From Methanothermobacter sp. (GTDB taxonomy: Archaea; Methanobacteriota; Methanobacteria; Methanobacteriales; DSM-23052), in contig JASFYN010000004.1 of assembly GCA_030055615.1 (NCBI GenBank), positions 77,782-123,212 of the forward strand: a stretch of 45,431 bases of DNA, written 5' to 3'. Made by a program: the position numbers and the translations under genes. Positions 9,100-18,093 of the stretch are shown piece after piece (within the stretch, counting starts at the first letter, position 1; each line of letters opens with the position of its first letter). Under the pieces are notes generated by a model, which did no database searches, was not told the DNA's origin, and saw nothing but the letters and a program-made list of their open reading frames with translations.

Positions 9100-9124
9100 C
9101 AATCTTCGGAGCCCCCATTAAGGT

Positions 9125-9500
9125 TTATTCTATTGGTTTTTCTCCAATATAATCATAGAAACTGTGTTTAAAAGCGTCGAATTTTTTTATGGTCTGCCAA
9201 GCGATATCATGTAGGAAGGTTTCATCCGGACAATATAATTACCTTCCCCTTCAGCACTTCAACCTTGATATATAATGGGAGGAGCTGGAAAAATTTGAAC
9301 ATCGAATATCCCAAGAAGTTCCTTTAAGACTCTGAATCTGAAATCTAATGATTCTTCCACATCCCCATAATAAATAAATCTATATCATTATATTCTTTAT
9401 CATGGGCTGCTGATCCATACAATATTATGAATTTTACCCTAAAACCTCTAATTGCTTTTATCCTATCAAGAGCCTTGTTCACCATTTTCATAAGATTCAT
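9125..9500 (-). pseudogene. mntA: MntA nucleotidyltransferase antitoxin relic
   Basis: From ATG 9500 the minus strand encodes an MNT-type nucleotidyltransferase with 'ILYGSAAHDKEYNDIDLF', the GSx9DxD motif of the family. Frame changes follow near 9380, 9275 and 9230. The C-terminal part is still readable ('DIAWQTIKKFDAFKHSFYDY') up to TAA 9125. The gene precedes hepT by 25 bases, the usual MntA-HepT order. It is clearly broken. Confidence 0.75.
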
Positions 9501-9651
9501 GGTATTGGATTGTCCTCACTGATACTTATTTTGGGAACATGTAGAATCGCCGTGGACGATATCCCCACTAGTTTTATTGAAGGGTTCTTTATGGGTTTCT
9601 GAAAAGCTGGACTTGATCAAAAATATTCCAATTGGTGTTATCATGAGCACA

Positions 9652-9831
9652 TTAGGCTGAGCTGGTAAAAACCGCCAATTTTATAATTTTTGAGACATTA
9701 ATGATAGCCATTAGAAGAAATCCGAATCCTACCCCGATAATTGCACTTATATCTGGCCTGTTAAATGCTAGTCCAACACCCATACTAACCTACAAAGGCT
9801 AAACTTCCATATTTCTTTCGCTCATATCCAT
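9652..9831 (-). pseudogene. small membrane protein relic
   Basis: The minus strand from ATG 9831 starts 'MDMSERN', changes frame twice within 40 bases (through a segment reading 'KYGSLAFVG'), and continues as 'GVGLAFNRPDISAIIGVGFGF' with one strong hydrophobic stretch, ending at TAA 9652. It looks like a short one- or two-helix membrane protein with two single-base indels. I cannot name the family. It lies downstream of the CPBP gene on the same strand. Confidence 0.45.
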
Positions 9832-9857
9832 TTTTCACATCCCACATGATTTGTGGC

Positions 9858-10682
9858 CTAAAATGGAGGGTCTTGTTTTAGGTGGTGGTTTTGTTGGTAT
9901 TGTCTGCGGATCATTTTTTCAGGTCCCCAGATTATTAGGATGATTATCACCGCTATTATGTTTAGTATGAGGGAGTATAGTCCGCCTAGGCTTGTTGCCA
10001 TTGTTGGAAAGATGAAATGTGACAAGTTACCCATTGTATGGAAGAGCAAAACCGCTAGGATGCTTCTTCCTGTGTTGTTATATATCCATGTGAACAATAT
10101 TGAAAGGAGGACTGTGCCAAGTATAAAACCCAAAATTGGCACATTACGGTATATTTCCTGTCCTTTCATGAAGAATAGGGGCAGATGCCATAATCCCCAT
10201 ATGATCCCAAGGATTATGCTGGAAATGAGAGCATTATACTTAGTTTGTAATCTGTCGAGGGCATATCCTCTCCAACCAAATTCTTCTGCCATCGGACCGC
10301 CAAGGAATAATATGTAGAAAAATGCAGGGATAATAATCCATGGCTGAGACAATACCCCCATTTCAGGGGCTGGTTCGCCACTGAGGATTGCTAGTAAGAA
10401 GGATAATCCTATAATGGTTGGCATTAATAAGAATATGGGTATGAGCCAAATTTTCCCGAAGCTGAAATCTATACCCCTTTTCAATAGCTTTTTCGCCCCA
10501 TCTAATCCCCCACTTGCGTATGTGAGGATAAAGGCTGCTATTGTGGGGCCGAATGGGGCGAGATATAATTTGATGCTCCAAATAGCCTCAGGTAGCCAAA
10601 GTAGCCAAGACCAAGCAAAGGCTATTAGAAAGAATATATACAAGTGTTTTTCGGATTTATTTGTAATTTGCAAAGGTGACAC
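9858..10682 (-). CDS. CPBP-family intramembrane protease-like protein
   Basis: This protein of about 274 residues has seven to eight hydrophobic segments and carries the CPBP (Abi/CAAX-protease-like, PF02517) motifs. These are 'AEEFGWRGYALDRLQ' (EExxxR glutamates near residues 133-134), 'GLWHLPLFF' with a histidine, and a later 'LLFHTMGN' histidine. Family members are membrane metalloproteases such as Rce1. I chose GTG 10682 over the ATG 26 codons upstream because the only good TATA box (10760-10770) would start transcription near 10740, downstream of that ATG. A G-run just upstream of the GTG may serve as ribosome binding site. The substrate is unknown. Confidence 0.85.
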   Translation of the reverse strand: MSPLQITNKSEKHLYIFFLIAFAWSWLLWLPEAIWSIKLYLAPFGPTIAAFILTYASGGLDGAKKLLKRGIDFSFGKIWLIPIFLLMPTIIGLSFLLAILSGEPAPEMGVLSQPWIIIPAFFYILFLGGPMAEEFGWRGYALDRLQTKYNALISSIILGIIWGLWHLPLFFMKGQEIYRNVPILGFILGTVLLSILFTWIYNNTGRSILAVLLFHTMGNLSHFIFPTMATSLGGLYSLILNIIAVIIILIIWGPEKMIRRQYQQNHHLKQDPPF

Positions 10683-10759
10683 CCCCCCAAGGCCGTGATC
10701 TAAAATTCTTCCAAGATTCTTGGAACACGAGCACAGTTTGTGTAACAATATATAATTCA

Positions 10760-10770
10760 ATTATATAATA
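10760..10770 (-). promoter_or_regulatory. TATA box of CPBP gene
   Basis: The near-palindromic 'attatataat' lies about 80 bases upstream of GTG 10682. Its position rules out translation from the ATG at 10760. Confidence 0.5.
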
Positions 10771-10808
10771 ATGGGTTGGGCATTTTTAGGGAAGTCCTTT
10801 TTTCAAAA

Positions 10809-10819
10809 AGAATATAAAG
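10809..10819 (+). promoter_or_regulatory. TATA box of CARDB-like secreted protein gene
   Basis: 'gaatataaag' lies about 95 bases upstream of the TTG start at 10909. A GAGAGGGA ribosome binding site sits just before the start. Confidence 0.4.
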
Positions 10820-10908
10820 GGGGAAAGTCTTAATAGATTAGTGGCAAATTTTGTGTCCCATAAAAAGAAGAATATTATGCTTCCCAATACTTTTGAGAGG
10901 GAATTTCC

Positions 10909-11400
10909 TTGAAAACCAGCACATTAACAATAATATTAATAATAGCGGGCCTTATAGGGATAGTAGCAGCAGCATATTTGTTACAAGGTGAAGAGACCAA
11001 ACCTCTAGTGGTTAATGTCACCCAAAAAACACCATATAATGTAACACCTGTCCAGGGAGCTGCGGAACTTGTAGCGATACAAGAGGGTCCTAAAACAGCA
11101 ATCCCCGGTACAAATGTGACAATAACTTGCAAAATAAAAAATATAGGATCCGAACCAGCTGAGAACATCACAGTAACTTCACAGATATTTGAAAAACACA
11201 TAGACAGGATAAACCCCAGTGAAAAAGTGGAGTTCACAGTTGAAGTATACATCCCGACTCCAGAGGAAGTTAAAGAATCCTTCGGTCCAAACGCAACACT
11301 CTCAAATCCCTTCTACATTGGAGGATACACAGTAATATATTATGACATAAAAGGCAAACATGAAATTAACTCTAATCCACTTAGAATAAACTTGATATAA
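10909..11400 (+). CDS. membrane-anchored protein with CARDB/DUF11-like domain
   Basis: This 163-residue protein begins with TTG after a GAGGG ribosome binding site. An N-terminal hydrophobic helix (about 5-25) acts as a signal anchor. The rest is a single beta-sandwich domain of CARDB/NPCBM-like type: 'AIPGTNVTITCKIKNIGSEPAENITV' is the typical strand pattern of such extracellular domains (quoted here only in outline; see residues about 63-88). Several N-x-T/S sites suggest surface exposure and glycosylation. It converges on the M24 peptidase gene. No enzymatic motif is visible and the role is unknown. Confidence 0.7.
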   Translation: MKTSTLTIILIIAGLIGIVAAAYLLQGEETKPLVVNVTQKTPYNVTPVQGAAELVAIQEGPKTAIPGTNVTITCKIKNIGSEPAENITVTSQIFEKHIDRINPSEKVEFTVEVYIPTPEEVKESFGPNATLSNPFYIGGYTVIYYDIKGKHEINSNPLRINLI

Positions 11401-11427
11401 AGGCTTTTGGGATGTCAAAAAAGGGAA

Positions 11428-12612
11428 TTATGAGAGTGGGATGAGACCTGGATTGTCCCCAGTAATGCATTCTCCCCCAGTATGTGTTACTATGAATGTG
11501 TTTTCAATTCCAACCATCCCCACACCCTTGATGCCTTTTTTGGGTTCGATCGCCAATGTCATGTTCTCCTCGAGCGGTTCTTTGAATTTTTCGGCTATCA
11601 CTGGCACTTCATCAATTAAGAGGCCTATGCCATGACCCAGGAACTTAACTTGGTGGTTGTTGAAGCCCATGAAGTTTTTGCGGAAATCCTCATCAAGCCC
11701 TTCTATTATAATATTGTAAATTTCTGATGGGCTTATACCAGGTTTTAGCATTGATGCAATCTCATTCTGGATTTCAACGCACTCTTTGTGGGCTTCAATG
11801 GCCTCCCTTGGGATTCTGCCAAAGGTGTATGTCATTGTCTTATCTGTATGATAACCTTCTATTCCAAAGCCAATATCAACATAAACTAGGTCATCTTTTT
11901 TTAGTTTTCGGTGGCGGCTTCCGAGTAGTGGTGCTGCTGGTGACAATCCGCGGTTTCCACTGGCCCCGTTGAAGTATGATGGGTATATCGAGGTCTCACC
12001 GAAGCCTATGTGCCCGAGTAGCATTTCGGTGTCGAACATTCCAAATCTTGTGACACCATGGTATCCTTCGTCTATCATTATTTGGAAGAGTTTTGCGCCG
12101 AGTTCGGCTTCGCTCATACCCTCATATAGGATCTCAGGTACGATGTCTTCGAGTATGTGTTGGTGTTTTTCCCCGGATTTTCTCATTAGTTTAAGTTCAT
12201 ATTCACTTTTTACGGCTCTCACCATTCCTATGATGGGATCAACCTTTTTATATTCTTTGATGGGGAAATATTTTTTGAATCTTTCATATAATCCAAGGGG
12301 TAGGCTTTCTGTTTCAAGGTATATCTTTTCTGGGATTTTTTCGAGAGCTTGGCTGGCGTCGCGGAAACTATACATGCGCCTTATATCCTTGAAATTGGAT
12401 TCGTCCAATGCACGTTCGTAGCTGCGCCTCACCCAGAATATTGGCTCATCATCCTTGGGTATGATTAGGATGCCATCTTGCATTGTCCCAGTAAAATAAT
12501 ATTGGTTTATCTTGGTGAAGATCACTGCCATCTCCCATTGTGGATCTTTCTCATTCAGCTTGGCTTTAAATCGTTTCATACGATTTTCAAGTTCACTGTA
12601 GGGCACCTTCAA
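11428..12612 (-). CDS. M24-family metallopeptidase (Xaa-Pro aminopeptidase-like)
   Basis: This protein of about 394 residues has a creatinase N-terminal domain and a C-terminal pita-bread domain. All five metal ligands are present (numbered from TTG 12639, nine residues upstream of my start): D255 in 'VDIGFG', D266 in 'HTDKTM', H336 in 'GHGIGL', E365 in 'AIEPKKG' and E379 in 'GIENTF'. Such enzymes remove N-terminal residues before proline with Mn2+ or Co2+. I prefer TTG 12612 ('MKVPYSEL') because a TATA box at 12640-12650 would start transcription near 12620, and a G-rich ribosome binding site lies just upstream. Substrate specificity cannot be read from the sequence. Confidence 0.92.
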   Translation of the reverse strand: MKVPYSELENRMKRFKAKLNEKDPQWEMAVIFTKINQYYFTGTMQDGILIIPKDDEPIFWVRRSYERALDESNFKDIRRMYSFRDASQALEKIPEKIYLETESLPLGLYERFKKYFPIKEYKKVDPIIGMVRAVKSEYELKLMRKSGEKHQHILEDIVPEILYEGMSEAELGAKLFQIMIDEGYHGVTRFGMFDTEMLLGHIGFGETSIYPSYFNGASGNRGLSPAAPLLGSRHRKLKKDDLVYVDIGFGIEGYHTDKTMTYTFGRIPREAIEAHKECVEIQNEIASMLKPGISPSEIYNIIIEGLDEDFRKNFMGFNNHQVKFLGHGIGLLIDEVPVIAEKFKEPLEENMTLAIEPKKGIKGVGMVGIENTFIVTHTGGECITGDNPGLIPLS

Positions 12613-12639
12613 AAATTTACACCCCCCAGGGCAACTCAA

Positions 12640-12650
12640 ATTTTATAAAA
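12640..12650 (-). promoter_or_regulatory. TATA box of M24 peptidase gene
   Basis: 'ttttataaaa' is centred about 33 bases upstream of the chosen TTG start, giving a leader of roughly ten bases. Confidence 0.5.
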
Positions 12651-12661
12651 AAGGGGTTAAA

Positions 12662-12694
12662 AAAATTATTTGTGTGTGGGTTTTGACCCCACAC
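12662..12694 (-). terminator. hairpin plus T-run terminator after PsbP-like gene
   Basis: A seven-base stem (GTGTGGG at 12674-12680 with CCCACAC at 12688-12694, seven-base loop) sits ten bases after the stop of the minus-strand gene. On that strand it is followed by a T-run. It looks like a bacterial-type intrinsic terminator. Confidence 0.65.
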
Positions 12695-12703
12695 GGGAAA
12701 TTC

Positions 12704-13213
12704 TTAAGATATATTGAAGTTTTGTATTATTTTTTGGAATGTAGTCAGATCACTTTGTGGGCTGCTGTAATATAACTGGTATCCTTTGCTTTCATCTATT
12801 TTTATATGTACAGCGGTGATAAATTGGTTTCCTTCTTGCCATTGGACGAGAGCAGCGTTTTTACCGGCTACACTTAGACTTTCATCTTTTGATATGATCT
12901 GTGAAGGTTCAAGGGATGACTCCATTTGCTGTAACCATTCACTTGGTGATCTAACATAACCTTCACTTGTTGCTTTTAACTCTACCACGGCGAATTCTTC
13001 TGTATCATTCCCCAGGTATGTTATAACATTAGCTGATCCATACTTTAAAGTGGGAAGAGAAGCTTCTAATTCACCTGCAGATAAGTTCTCCCAAGTCCCG
13101 GGGTATTGGAATGTTATACCATCCCCAGAAAAGGTCTTTTCCGCTGGTGTTCCTGTGCAGCCAAATGTAAAAGCCACAACCAATAATACGAGAATTGGTA
13201 AAAACTTTTTCAC
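12704..13213 (-). CDS. PsbP-related lipoprotein
   Basis: This 169-residue protein starts with GTG behind a clear AGGAGG (13221-13226). The signal peptide ends in a lipobox-like 'FGC' with Cys19, so it is probably a lipid-anchored surface protein. The mature part ('FSGDGITFQYPGTWE' near the start, 'FQKIIQNFNIS' at the end) follows the PsbP/DUF1795 pattern of small alpha-beta proteins common in methanogens, whose function is unknown. It has its own promoter and terminator and so is transcribed alone. Confidence 0.75.
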   Translation of the reverse strand: MKKFLPILVLLVVAFTFGCTGTPAEKTFSGDGITFQYPGTWENLSAGELEASLPTLKYGSANVITYLGNDTEEFAVVELKATSEGYVRSPSEWLQQMESSLEPSQIISKDESLSVAGKNAALVQWQEGNQFITAVHIKIDESKGYQLYYSSPQSDLTTFQKIIQNFNIS

Positions 13214-13255
13214 GAAAAAACCTCCTACAAATTATACTGTTATTTTTGGATAGCC

Positions 13256-13268
13256 GATAATATAAACC
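13256..13268 (-). promoter_or_regulatory. TATA box of PsbP-like gene
   Basis: On the minus strand 'ggtttatattat' lies about 45 bases upstream of GTG 13213, leaving room for a short leader with the AGGAGG site. Confidence 0.5.
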
Positions 13269-13437
13269 TAGGGAAATTAACCAGGTTGAAATAGATTAAT
13301 AAAGCAACTTTTCTACACAAAATTATCCTTGTTATTCAAAAAAGTGCCTATAAGAATGGAAACATAGGATCTTATATAAGCAGAGGCATAATTCATGGCT
13401 GCTCATGCATTAGATTGCCAAAAAAATAATTAGGGAG

Positions 13438-13480
13438 AGCATGTTCCCCCCATCACTGAAAAGTGGAAGAATAACATGCT
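13438..13480 (-). terminator. nested hairpin after CobN-like gene
   Basis: AGCATGTT (13438-13445) pairs with AACATGCT (13473-13480). Inside sits a second stem CACT-GAAA-AGTG (13454-13465) with a GNRA-type loop. It begins 14 bases past the stop of the 4.1-kb minus-strand gene. It may be a terminator or an mRNA 3'-end stabiliser. Confidence 0.45.
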
Positions 13481-13493
13481 ATCTCCCCACATT

Positions 13494-16400
13494 TTAAAGT
13501 TTTCCGCTTCCTTTGAAAATGTAGCCGGCGCCTATAAGGAGTACGATACTTACAACGCCTAAAAGTGCGTAGAATGGCATTTGACTCCCTGCTCCTCCCC
13601 TTGAGGATGCCACGACCTCAAAAACCTTACCAGTTTTCCCTGCGGACGATCCGCCACCACCTGGACCTGCACCTGGAACTACTCCAGCAGAAGCTGCTAA
13701 ACCGCCAGAAACAGTTTCAACACCCCTGCCAACCTGACCACCAATATAACCAGGACTTGATTGACCATTTCCACCAACCTGACCACCAATATAACCAGGA
13801 CTTGACTGCCCAGGAACGCTTGGAATTCCAGAACCCGGCTGTCCCGGCACTCCTGGCCCGCCCGGGACACTGATCTTCGCTCCAGTAGCCGCTGCAAACA
13901 CACCCGCAAACCTCTGAAGGCTCGCAGAATTCAATGACGAAACACTCACAACCCACTGATTAAACACAATATTACCACAAGTATGATGGCAGCAAGCAAC
14001 ACCATACTGGTTTACCATGTTTATGTATTCATTGGCAAGGTATGTTCTAGTCTCTACTGTGGGATTCCAGTAGCCTTTCCTTGCTGTTTCAAGTAACCTT
14101 GCTATGATCGAAGTTTTTGCATAAGGATTTGCATTATTGAAGAAATCTCCTAAGCCTAGGTTATAAGTGTCCATTACATATATGTTGGCTACTTGATTCC
14201 ATGTCGATTCTTTCACGAGGCTGGGGTTTGTGACCTGCCACATCCAAAGATTTTCTATGAATGAGTCCATGTATCTGGCGCCATCATAGCCGTTTTCCAT
14301 CATACCTTTTATCCAGGTTGGGTTGAAGTAACGGCTTAGAATGTCCCTGTTGAGGAATTGTGTGAATGTTTCGATTTTTGCCTCACTTCTGAGATTATTT
14401 ATATACATTGATGGTTGTGACCCTGAGACCTTTTCTATTGCGAGACTGAGACCACCTAGGTATGCTGCTACCATTGGATGTTCTAGTGCGCCGTAAAGGT
14501 TTGAACTTCTACTGAACATTGAAACATTTACTTCGCGGAGATTTTCTTTAAAGACATTTGGGATCCTCACTCCCCAGGTGTCGGTGCTGTAGGCGGCTGA
14601 CATCCTTTCAATGTAAAAGTTAGCTATTTCTTCTCTGTCCTGCCATGTGTCACTTGCTGGTATGATTTCTTGGAGTCCAGGTGAATATGCTTCTGGTTCT
14701 TCTGAAAATATCCTGAGGAGTGAAAGTTTCATGGCCTCTGATTCATTGTAACCTTCAGCTTTTAGTTTTTCATAGATTTTCTGGGAGTTGATTTTAACAT
14801 AATTTTGGGTGTCATTGGCACTTGCGGCAAGTTTAATGGCCTTGTCAAGGAGGTTTATGATGTCCATGTGAAGATCTCTGTAGATGCCAGAGGTTATGAT
14901 TGTAACGTCGATCCGTGGCCTTCCAAGGTCTGTTATGAGTTCAACATCTTTTACTCTGCCCCTTGAATCCCACACTGGTTTCACACCTAGTAGGTATAGT
15001 ATTTCTGATTCCATGACTCCTTGGTGTCTCATTGTTTCACATGCCCATAATACATATGCGATTTTCACTGGGTATTCTCCATGTTCTTCCAAGTACTCTT
15101 CTAGAAATTTGTCCACGAGTTTTTTCGCTGTTTCCCATGCAACCTTTGTTGGTATGGTTCTTGGATCGAATGGGTAGGGGTTTCTACCGGTTAGTAGGGC
15201 CTCTGGATTCTTTATAGGATCGCCCCGGGGGCCTGGGATTATGTATGCGCCCTCTAGTGCGTTAAGTAAGCTTGTTATTTCATTTTTGGATTCTTGGATC
15301 CTCTGGTTGTAGTCTATTGCAAGTTTTAAATATTCTGTGATCTTTGGTGTTGTGTTGCCAAGTATTTTGAGTTGGGCTTCTTCTGGTGTGAGATTATTGA
15401 ATATCACCTCTTTGAGTAAGAGTTTTGATGTTTCCTTGTCGATTTCATCTGGTAGCATTGCTTGTAACATTTGTATTAGTTGGTCGCCCTGCGGGACAAC
15501 ACCGAGGGTGTGGGAACCATATGGCATATAACTGGCTTTGATATCCTCTAGGCATGCTATGACTTCGTCAATAAACTTTTCAAAGTCCTTTTCTGGGTTG
15601 TATTCTAATCCTAATTCTTTTGTTTGGTTTATGATCTCTTGTTTATATGCTTCTTTTAGTGTTGTGTCTGCTGTTTCCCTGTAGAATTTGATGTTATCGT
15701 ATATGCTTGTTAGGTTGCCGTAGAGACTAGCTGGTAGGAGTACTGGTGTCATGAAATTTATGATTAGCATGTTGGCTCTTCTCTTGTCGAATATGGCCGG
15801 TGCATCCATTGGCAGCACGTGTATGATTGGGGTGTCTTGGAGTAGTATTGCACCCCAGTCTTCTGCTGAAAGTCCTGCCTGTTTTCCTGGCATCAATTCC
15901 ACTATACTGAATATTGAGAGTATTGCATCTGCATCATAGACTTTATTAATCCACCAATAGAATGCTAGTAGTTGGTGTGTCGGTGGCAATTTACCAGTAT
16001 TATATAAGGTGTTGTTGTCTTGTAACCATCCCCATACTGGTTCTGGTGCAAGTATTATGTTACCAAACTCTAACCGGGGTATAACAATATATTTTCCTGT
16101 ACTATTGGCATAGACCATGATTTTCCCGGGTGGAGGCCCCCAAACATCTATTACCTCTTTTTTCTTGCTTTCTGGGAGTTCATTGAACCATTGGAGGTAT
16201 TCTTCCTCGCTTATTAATATAACTTGGCCTTCTTTGATTCTTTTTTCTAGTTCTCCGGGAGCCCATGTGCCGATGTTGCTGCCTATCTCTGCCATTAGTT
16301 TTGCTAGTTCGTCTTCTGATGGTATTGGCTTGTCGCCAACGTTGTAGCCTCTTTCTTTCATGGCTTCTAGTAGTCTTTTTATGCTTGCTTGGGCGTTTAG

Positions 16401-17624
16401 GTAGTAGTCGATGTCAGCGCCAATATTCGCTTTACCGCCACCTTCACTATAATAGGTTATTATTATCTTTTTGAGGTTATTTGGGGTTCTTTTGAGTTTG
16501 GCCCATGATAATGTTCTGTCTGCTAACCATTCTATCTGGTATTCTATTGGTTTGTTGTAGATGACCCCTGTTTGGGGGTCTGTTTCCTTTGCACTTATTA
16601 CTATGGGTTCTATGATTCCATCCATTTCTGCGAATGCAAGTTGGTAAAGTTCGTTTGGTGGTACGCCTTGTATGCTGTTTTCCCAGTCTTGTACTGTTAT
16701 GTTAGGTGAGAATATGCGGATGCCATTTAAGACCGTTACGTTGAGCTTCTGGAGGTCTTCGATTCCCTTGGTCCAATTTTGGGAGTTGAGGGATCCGCCC
16801 CTTGAGATTACTATTGCAACGTCTATTATGGGTTTACCATCTAATAGGAAGTATTCTATTGATTTGGGGTCTCTGTAGGTGTATGTTGCCACTATTACAT
16901 TGGCTTTTTTTGCTTCGAATGTTCTTATAAGGGCGTCTAGTAGTGGCCCGTCCCTTGCCATGTCACTGTATTCTGTGGTGAGTATACCTACCGTGGGGGA
17001 AGTCTCATTATATCTTATGGTTTTGTACCATTGTAGGTAGTTTGTGAGGTTGTTGAATATTTCTGGGGCTTCTGGGTGGTATATTCCCCATAGTGGTCTT
17101 TGTATTGGCGGTTCTATTGTGGCTGTGTAATTGCAGAGGGAAACTGCTAGAAAAATTGTGAGGCGTTTTAGGTTTTCATAACATGTGTAGTTGAGGTATT
17201 TGAGTGTTTCGGTGTAGCGTGGGTCGTTGGTGTCGATGTTTTGTAGGTGTAATATTGGGGCGTAGTTTTGGCGTGATGATGGTTCTACGCAGATCATCAC
17301 ATATGATCCATTGTTTTTCGCTGTTTCGACTTTGTCTTTTAGGGCTTCCCATACTGGTGCGCTGAGGCCGCTTCTTGTCCCGAAGATTATAACGTCTCCT
17401 TTCACTTCATAGGTGAGGTTGCTGTCTGTTCTTCCGGGTTCTCCTCTTATGTTTATTTTGCCTTTGATTGCTGGGTCTTCTGCTACTTTGTTGATTAGTG
17501 CAACTTCGTTTGGACTGGAGCTTATTATGAGGATTTCTGGATTTTTTGTTGTGTTTTCTGCTGCGGCTGTTCCTATCATGTAGAATATGCTGATGCAAAG
17601 TATGAGTAATATTGTTCGTTTCAT
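13494..17624 (-). CDS. secreted CobN/BchH-like protein with C-terminal anchor
   Basis: This 1376-residue protein has a signal peptide (about 1-22), a full-length CobN/Mg-chelatase-H-like body, a Gly/Pro/Ser-rich spacer with a 15-residue tandem repeat (GQSSPGYIGGQVG twice), one C-terminal membrane helix and a short basic tail. CobN inserts cobalt into hydrogenobyrinate in the cytoplasm with CobS/CobT; secreted CobN-like proteins of methanogens have no settled role. Family landmarks are visible ('LMPGKQAGLSAEDW' near 577-590, 'VLWACETMRHQG', 'VACCHHTCGN'). The conserved 'H-G-x-x-E' loop before the first landmark is replaced by 'IFSIVE' with two residues missing, so chelatase activity is doubtful. 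GGTGGTGTGA precedes ATG 17624. No CobS/CobT-like partner lies nearby. Confidence 0.9.
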   Translation of the reverse strand: MKRTILLILCISIFYMIGTAAAENTTKNPEILIISSSPNEVALINKVAEDPAIKGKINIRGEPGRTDSNLTYEVKGDVIIFGTRSGLSAPVWEALKDKVETAKNNGSYVMICVEPSSRQNYAPILHLQNIDTNDPRYTETLKYLNYTCYENLKRLTIFLAVSLCNYTATIEPPIQRPLWGIYHPEAPEIFNNLTNYLQWYKTIRYNETSPTVGILTTEYSDMARDGPLLDALIRTFEAKKANVIVATYTYRDPKSIEYFLLDGKPIIDVAIVISRGGSLNSQNWTKGIEDLQKLNVTVLNGIRIFSPNITVQDWENSIQGVPPNELYQLAFAEMDGIIEPIVISAKETDPQTGVIYNKPIEYQIEWLADRTLSWAKLKRTPNNLKKIIITYYSEGGGKANIGADIDYYLNAQASIKRLLEAMKERGYNVGDKPIPSEDELAKLMAEIGSNIGTWAPGELEKRIKEGQVILISEEEYLQWFNELPESKKKEVIDVWGPPPGKIMVYANSTGKYIVIPRLEFGNIILAPEPVWGWLQDNNTLYNTGKLPPTHQLLAFYWWINKVYDADAILSIFSIVELMPGKQAGLSAEDWGAILLQDTPIIHVLPMDAPAIFDKRRANMLIINFMTPVLLPASLYGNLTSIYDNIKFYRETADTTLKEAYKQEIINQTKELGLEYNPEKDFEKFIDEVIACLEDIKASYMPYGSHTLGVVPQGDQLIQMLQAMLPDEIDKETSKLLLKEVIFNNLTPEEAQLKILGNTTPKITEYLKLAIDYNQRIQESKNEITSLLNALEGAYIIPGPRGDPIKNPEALLTGRNPYPFDPRTIPTKVAWETAKKLVDKFLEEYLEEHGEYPVKIAYVLWACETMRHQGVMESEILYLLGVKPVWDSRGRVKDVELITDLGRPRIDVTIITSGIYRDLHMDIINLLDKAIKLAASANDTQNYVKINSQKIYEKLKAEGYNESEAMKLSLLRIFSEEPEAYSPGLQEIIPASDTWQDREEIANFYIERMSAAYSTDTWGVRIPNVFKENLREVNVSMFSRSSNLYGALEHPMVAAYLGGLSLAIEKVSGSQPSMYINNLRSEAKIETFTQFLNRDILSRYFNPTWIKGMMENGYDGARYMDSFIENLWMWQVTNPSLVKESTWNQVANIYVMDTYNLGLGDFFNNANPYAKTSIIARLLETARKGYWNPTVETRTYLANEYINMVNQYGVACCHHTCGNIVFNQWVVSVSSLNSASLQRFAGVFAAATGAKISVPGGPGVPGQPGSGIPSVPGQSSPGYIGGQVGGNGQSSPGYIGGQVGRGVETVSGGLAASAGVVPGAGPGGGGSSAGKTGKVFEVVASSRGGAGSQMPFYALLGVVSIVLLIGAGYIFKGSGKL
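13729..13805 (-). repeat. two 32-bp direct repeats, 45-bp period, in CobN-like spacer
   Basis: Bases 13729-13760 and 13774-13805 are identical. The 45-bp period equals 15 residues of the Gly/Pro-rich spacer between the enzyme-like body and the membrane anchor. Confidence 0.9.
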
Positions 17625-17686
17625 TCACACCACCCTTATTAAAATTTACTTTAAATTATATCAAGTAAACTTTAAATAAGCTATTG

Positions 17687-17696
17687 GTATATAAAC
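17687..17696 (-). promoter_or_regulatory. TATA box of CobN-like gene
   Basis: On the minus strand 'gtttatatac' lies about 65 bases upstream of ATG 17624. The leader is AT-rich and ends in GGTGGTGTGA. Confidence 0.5.
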
Positions 17697-17699
17697 ATT

Positions 17700-18093
17700 A
17701 TCACTCATTCGACAAAAAAGTCAGCAGGAAAATAATTCCACAAAACTTTAGCTTTCTTAAATTATGACTTAAATCATCTTAAAATCAAAAAATAATACAA
17801 AACTTCATCAAATTAAATTCAAAACTTTAACTTTACTTTGGAATATTCAAAAAGACCATTTTGTTGACCTAATTTAACAAAAAAATCATCTGAACTTTTC
17901 TTGTTCCAAGAACCAAAAATTGAAGTACTAAAAAAAAAAGATTAACTTGATTTTGGAAGTTTACTTCTTCCAGTACATTTCTTCTTCTATCGTATTATCT
18001 GCAAAATTTTAAAAATTTAATAAAATGATTTTTTTCTCGGAGCTTATTTTAACATTTAGGTACGGCATCTCCTTGTAATACATTTATTCTTTT
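17700..18093. other. AT-rich intergenic stretch
   Basis: About 390 bases lie between the VRR-NUC stop and the CobN-like promoter. The stretch is markedly AT-rich with many A and T runs. No ORF, tRNA or repeat is seen. It may hold the terminator of the VRR-NUC gene. Confidence 0.5.

Noticed and set aside
13565-13956. Plus- and minus-strand ORFs overlapping the CobN-like spacer
   Set aside because: They are shadows of the Gly/Pro-rich repeat region in other frames; the main frame is continuous and longer.
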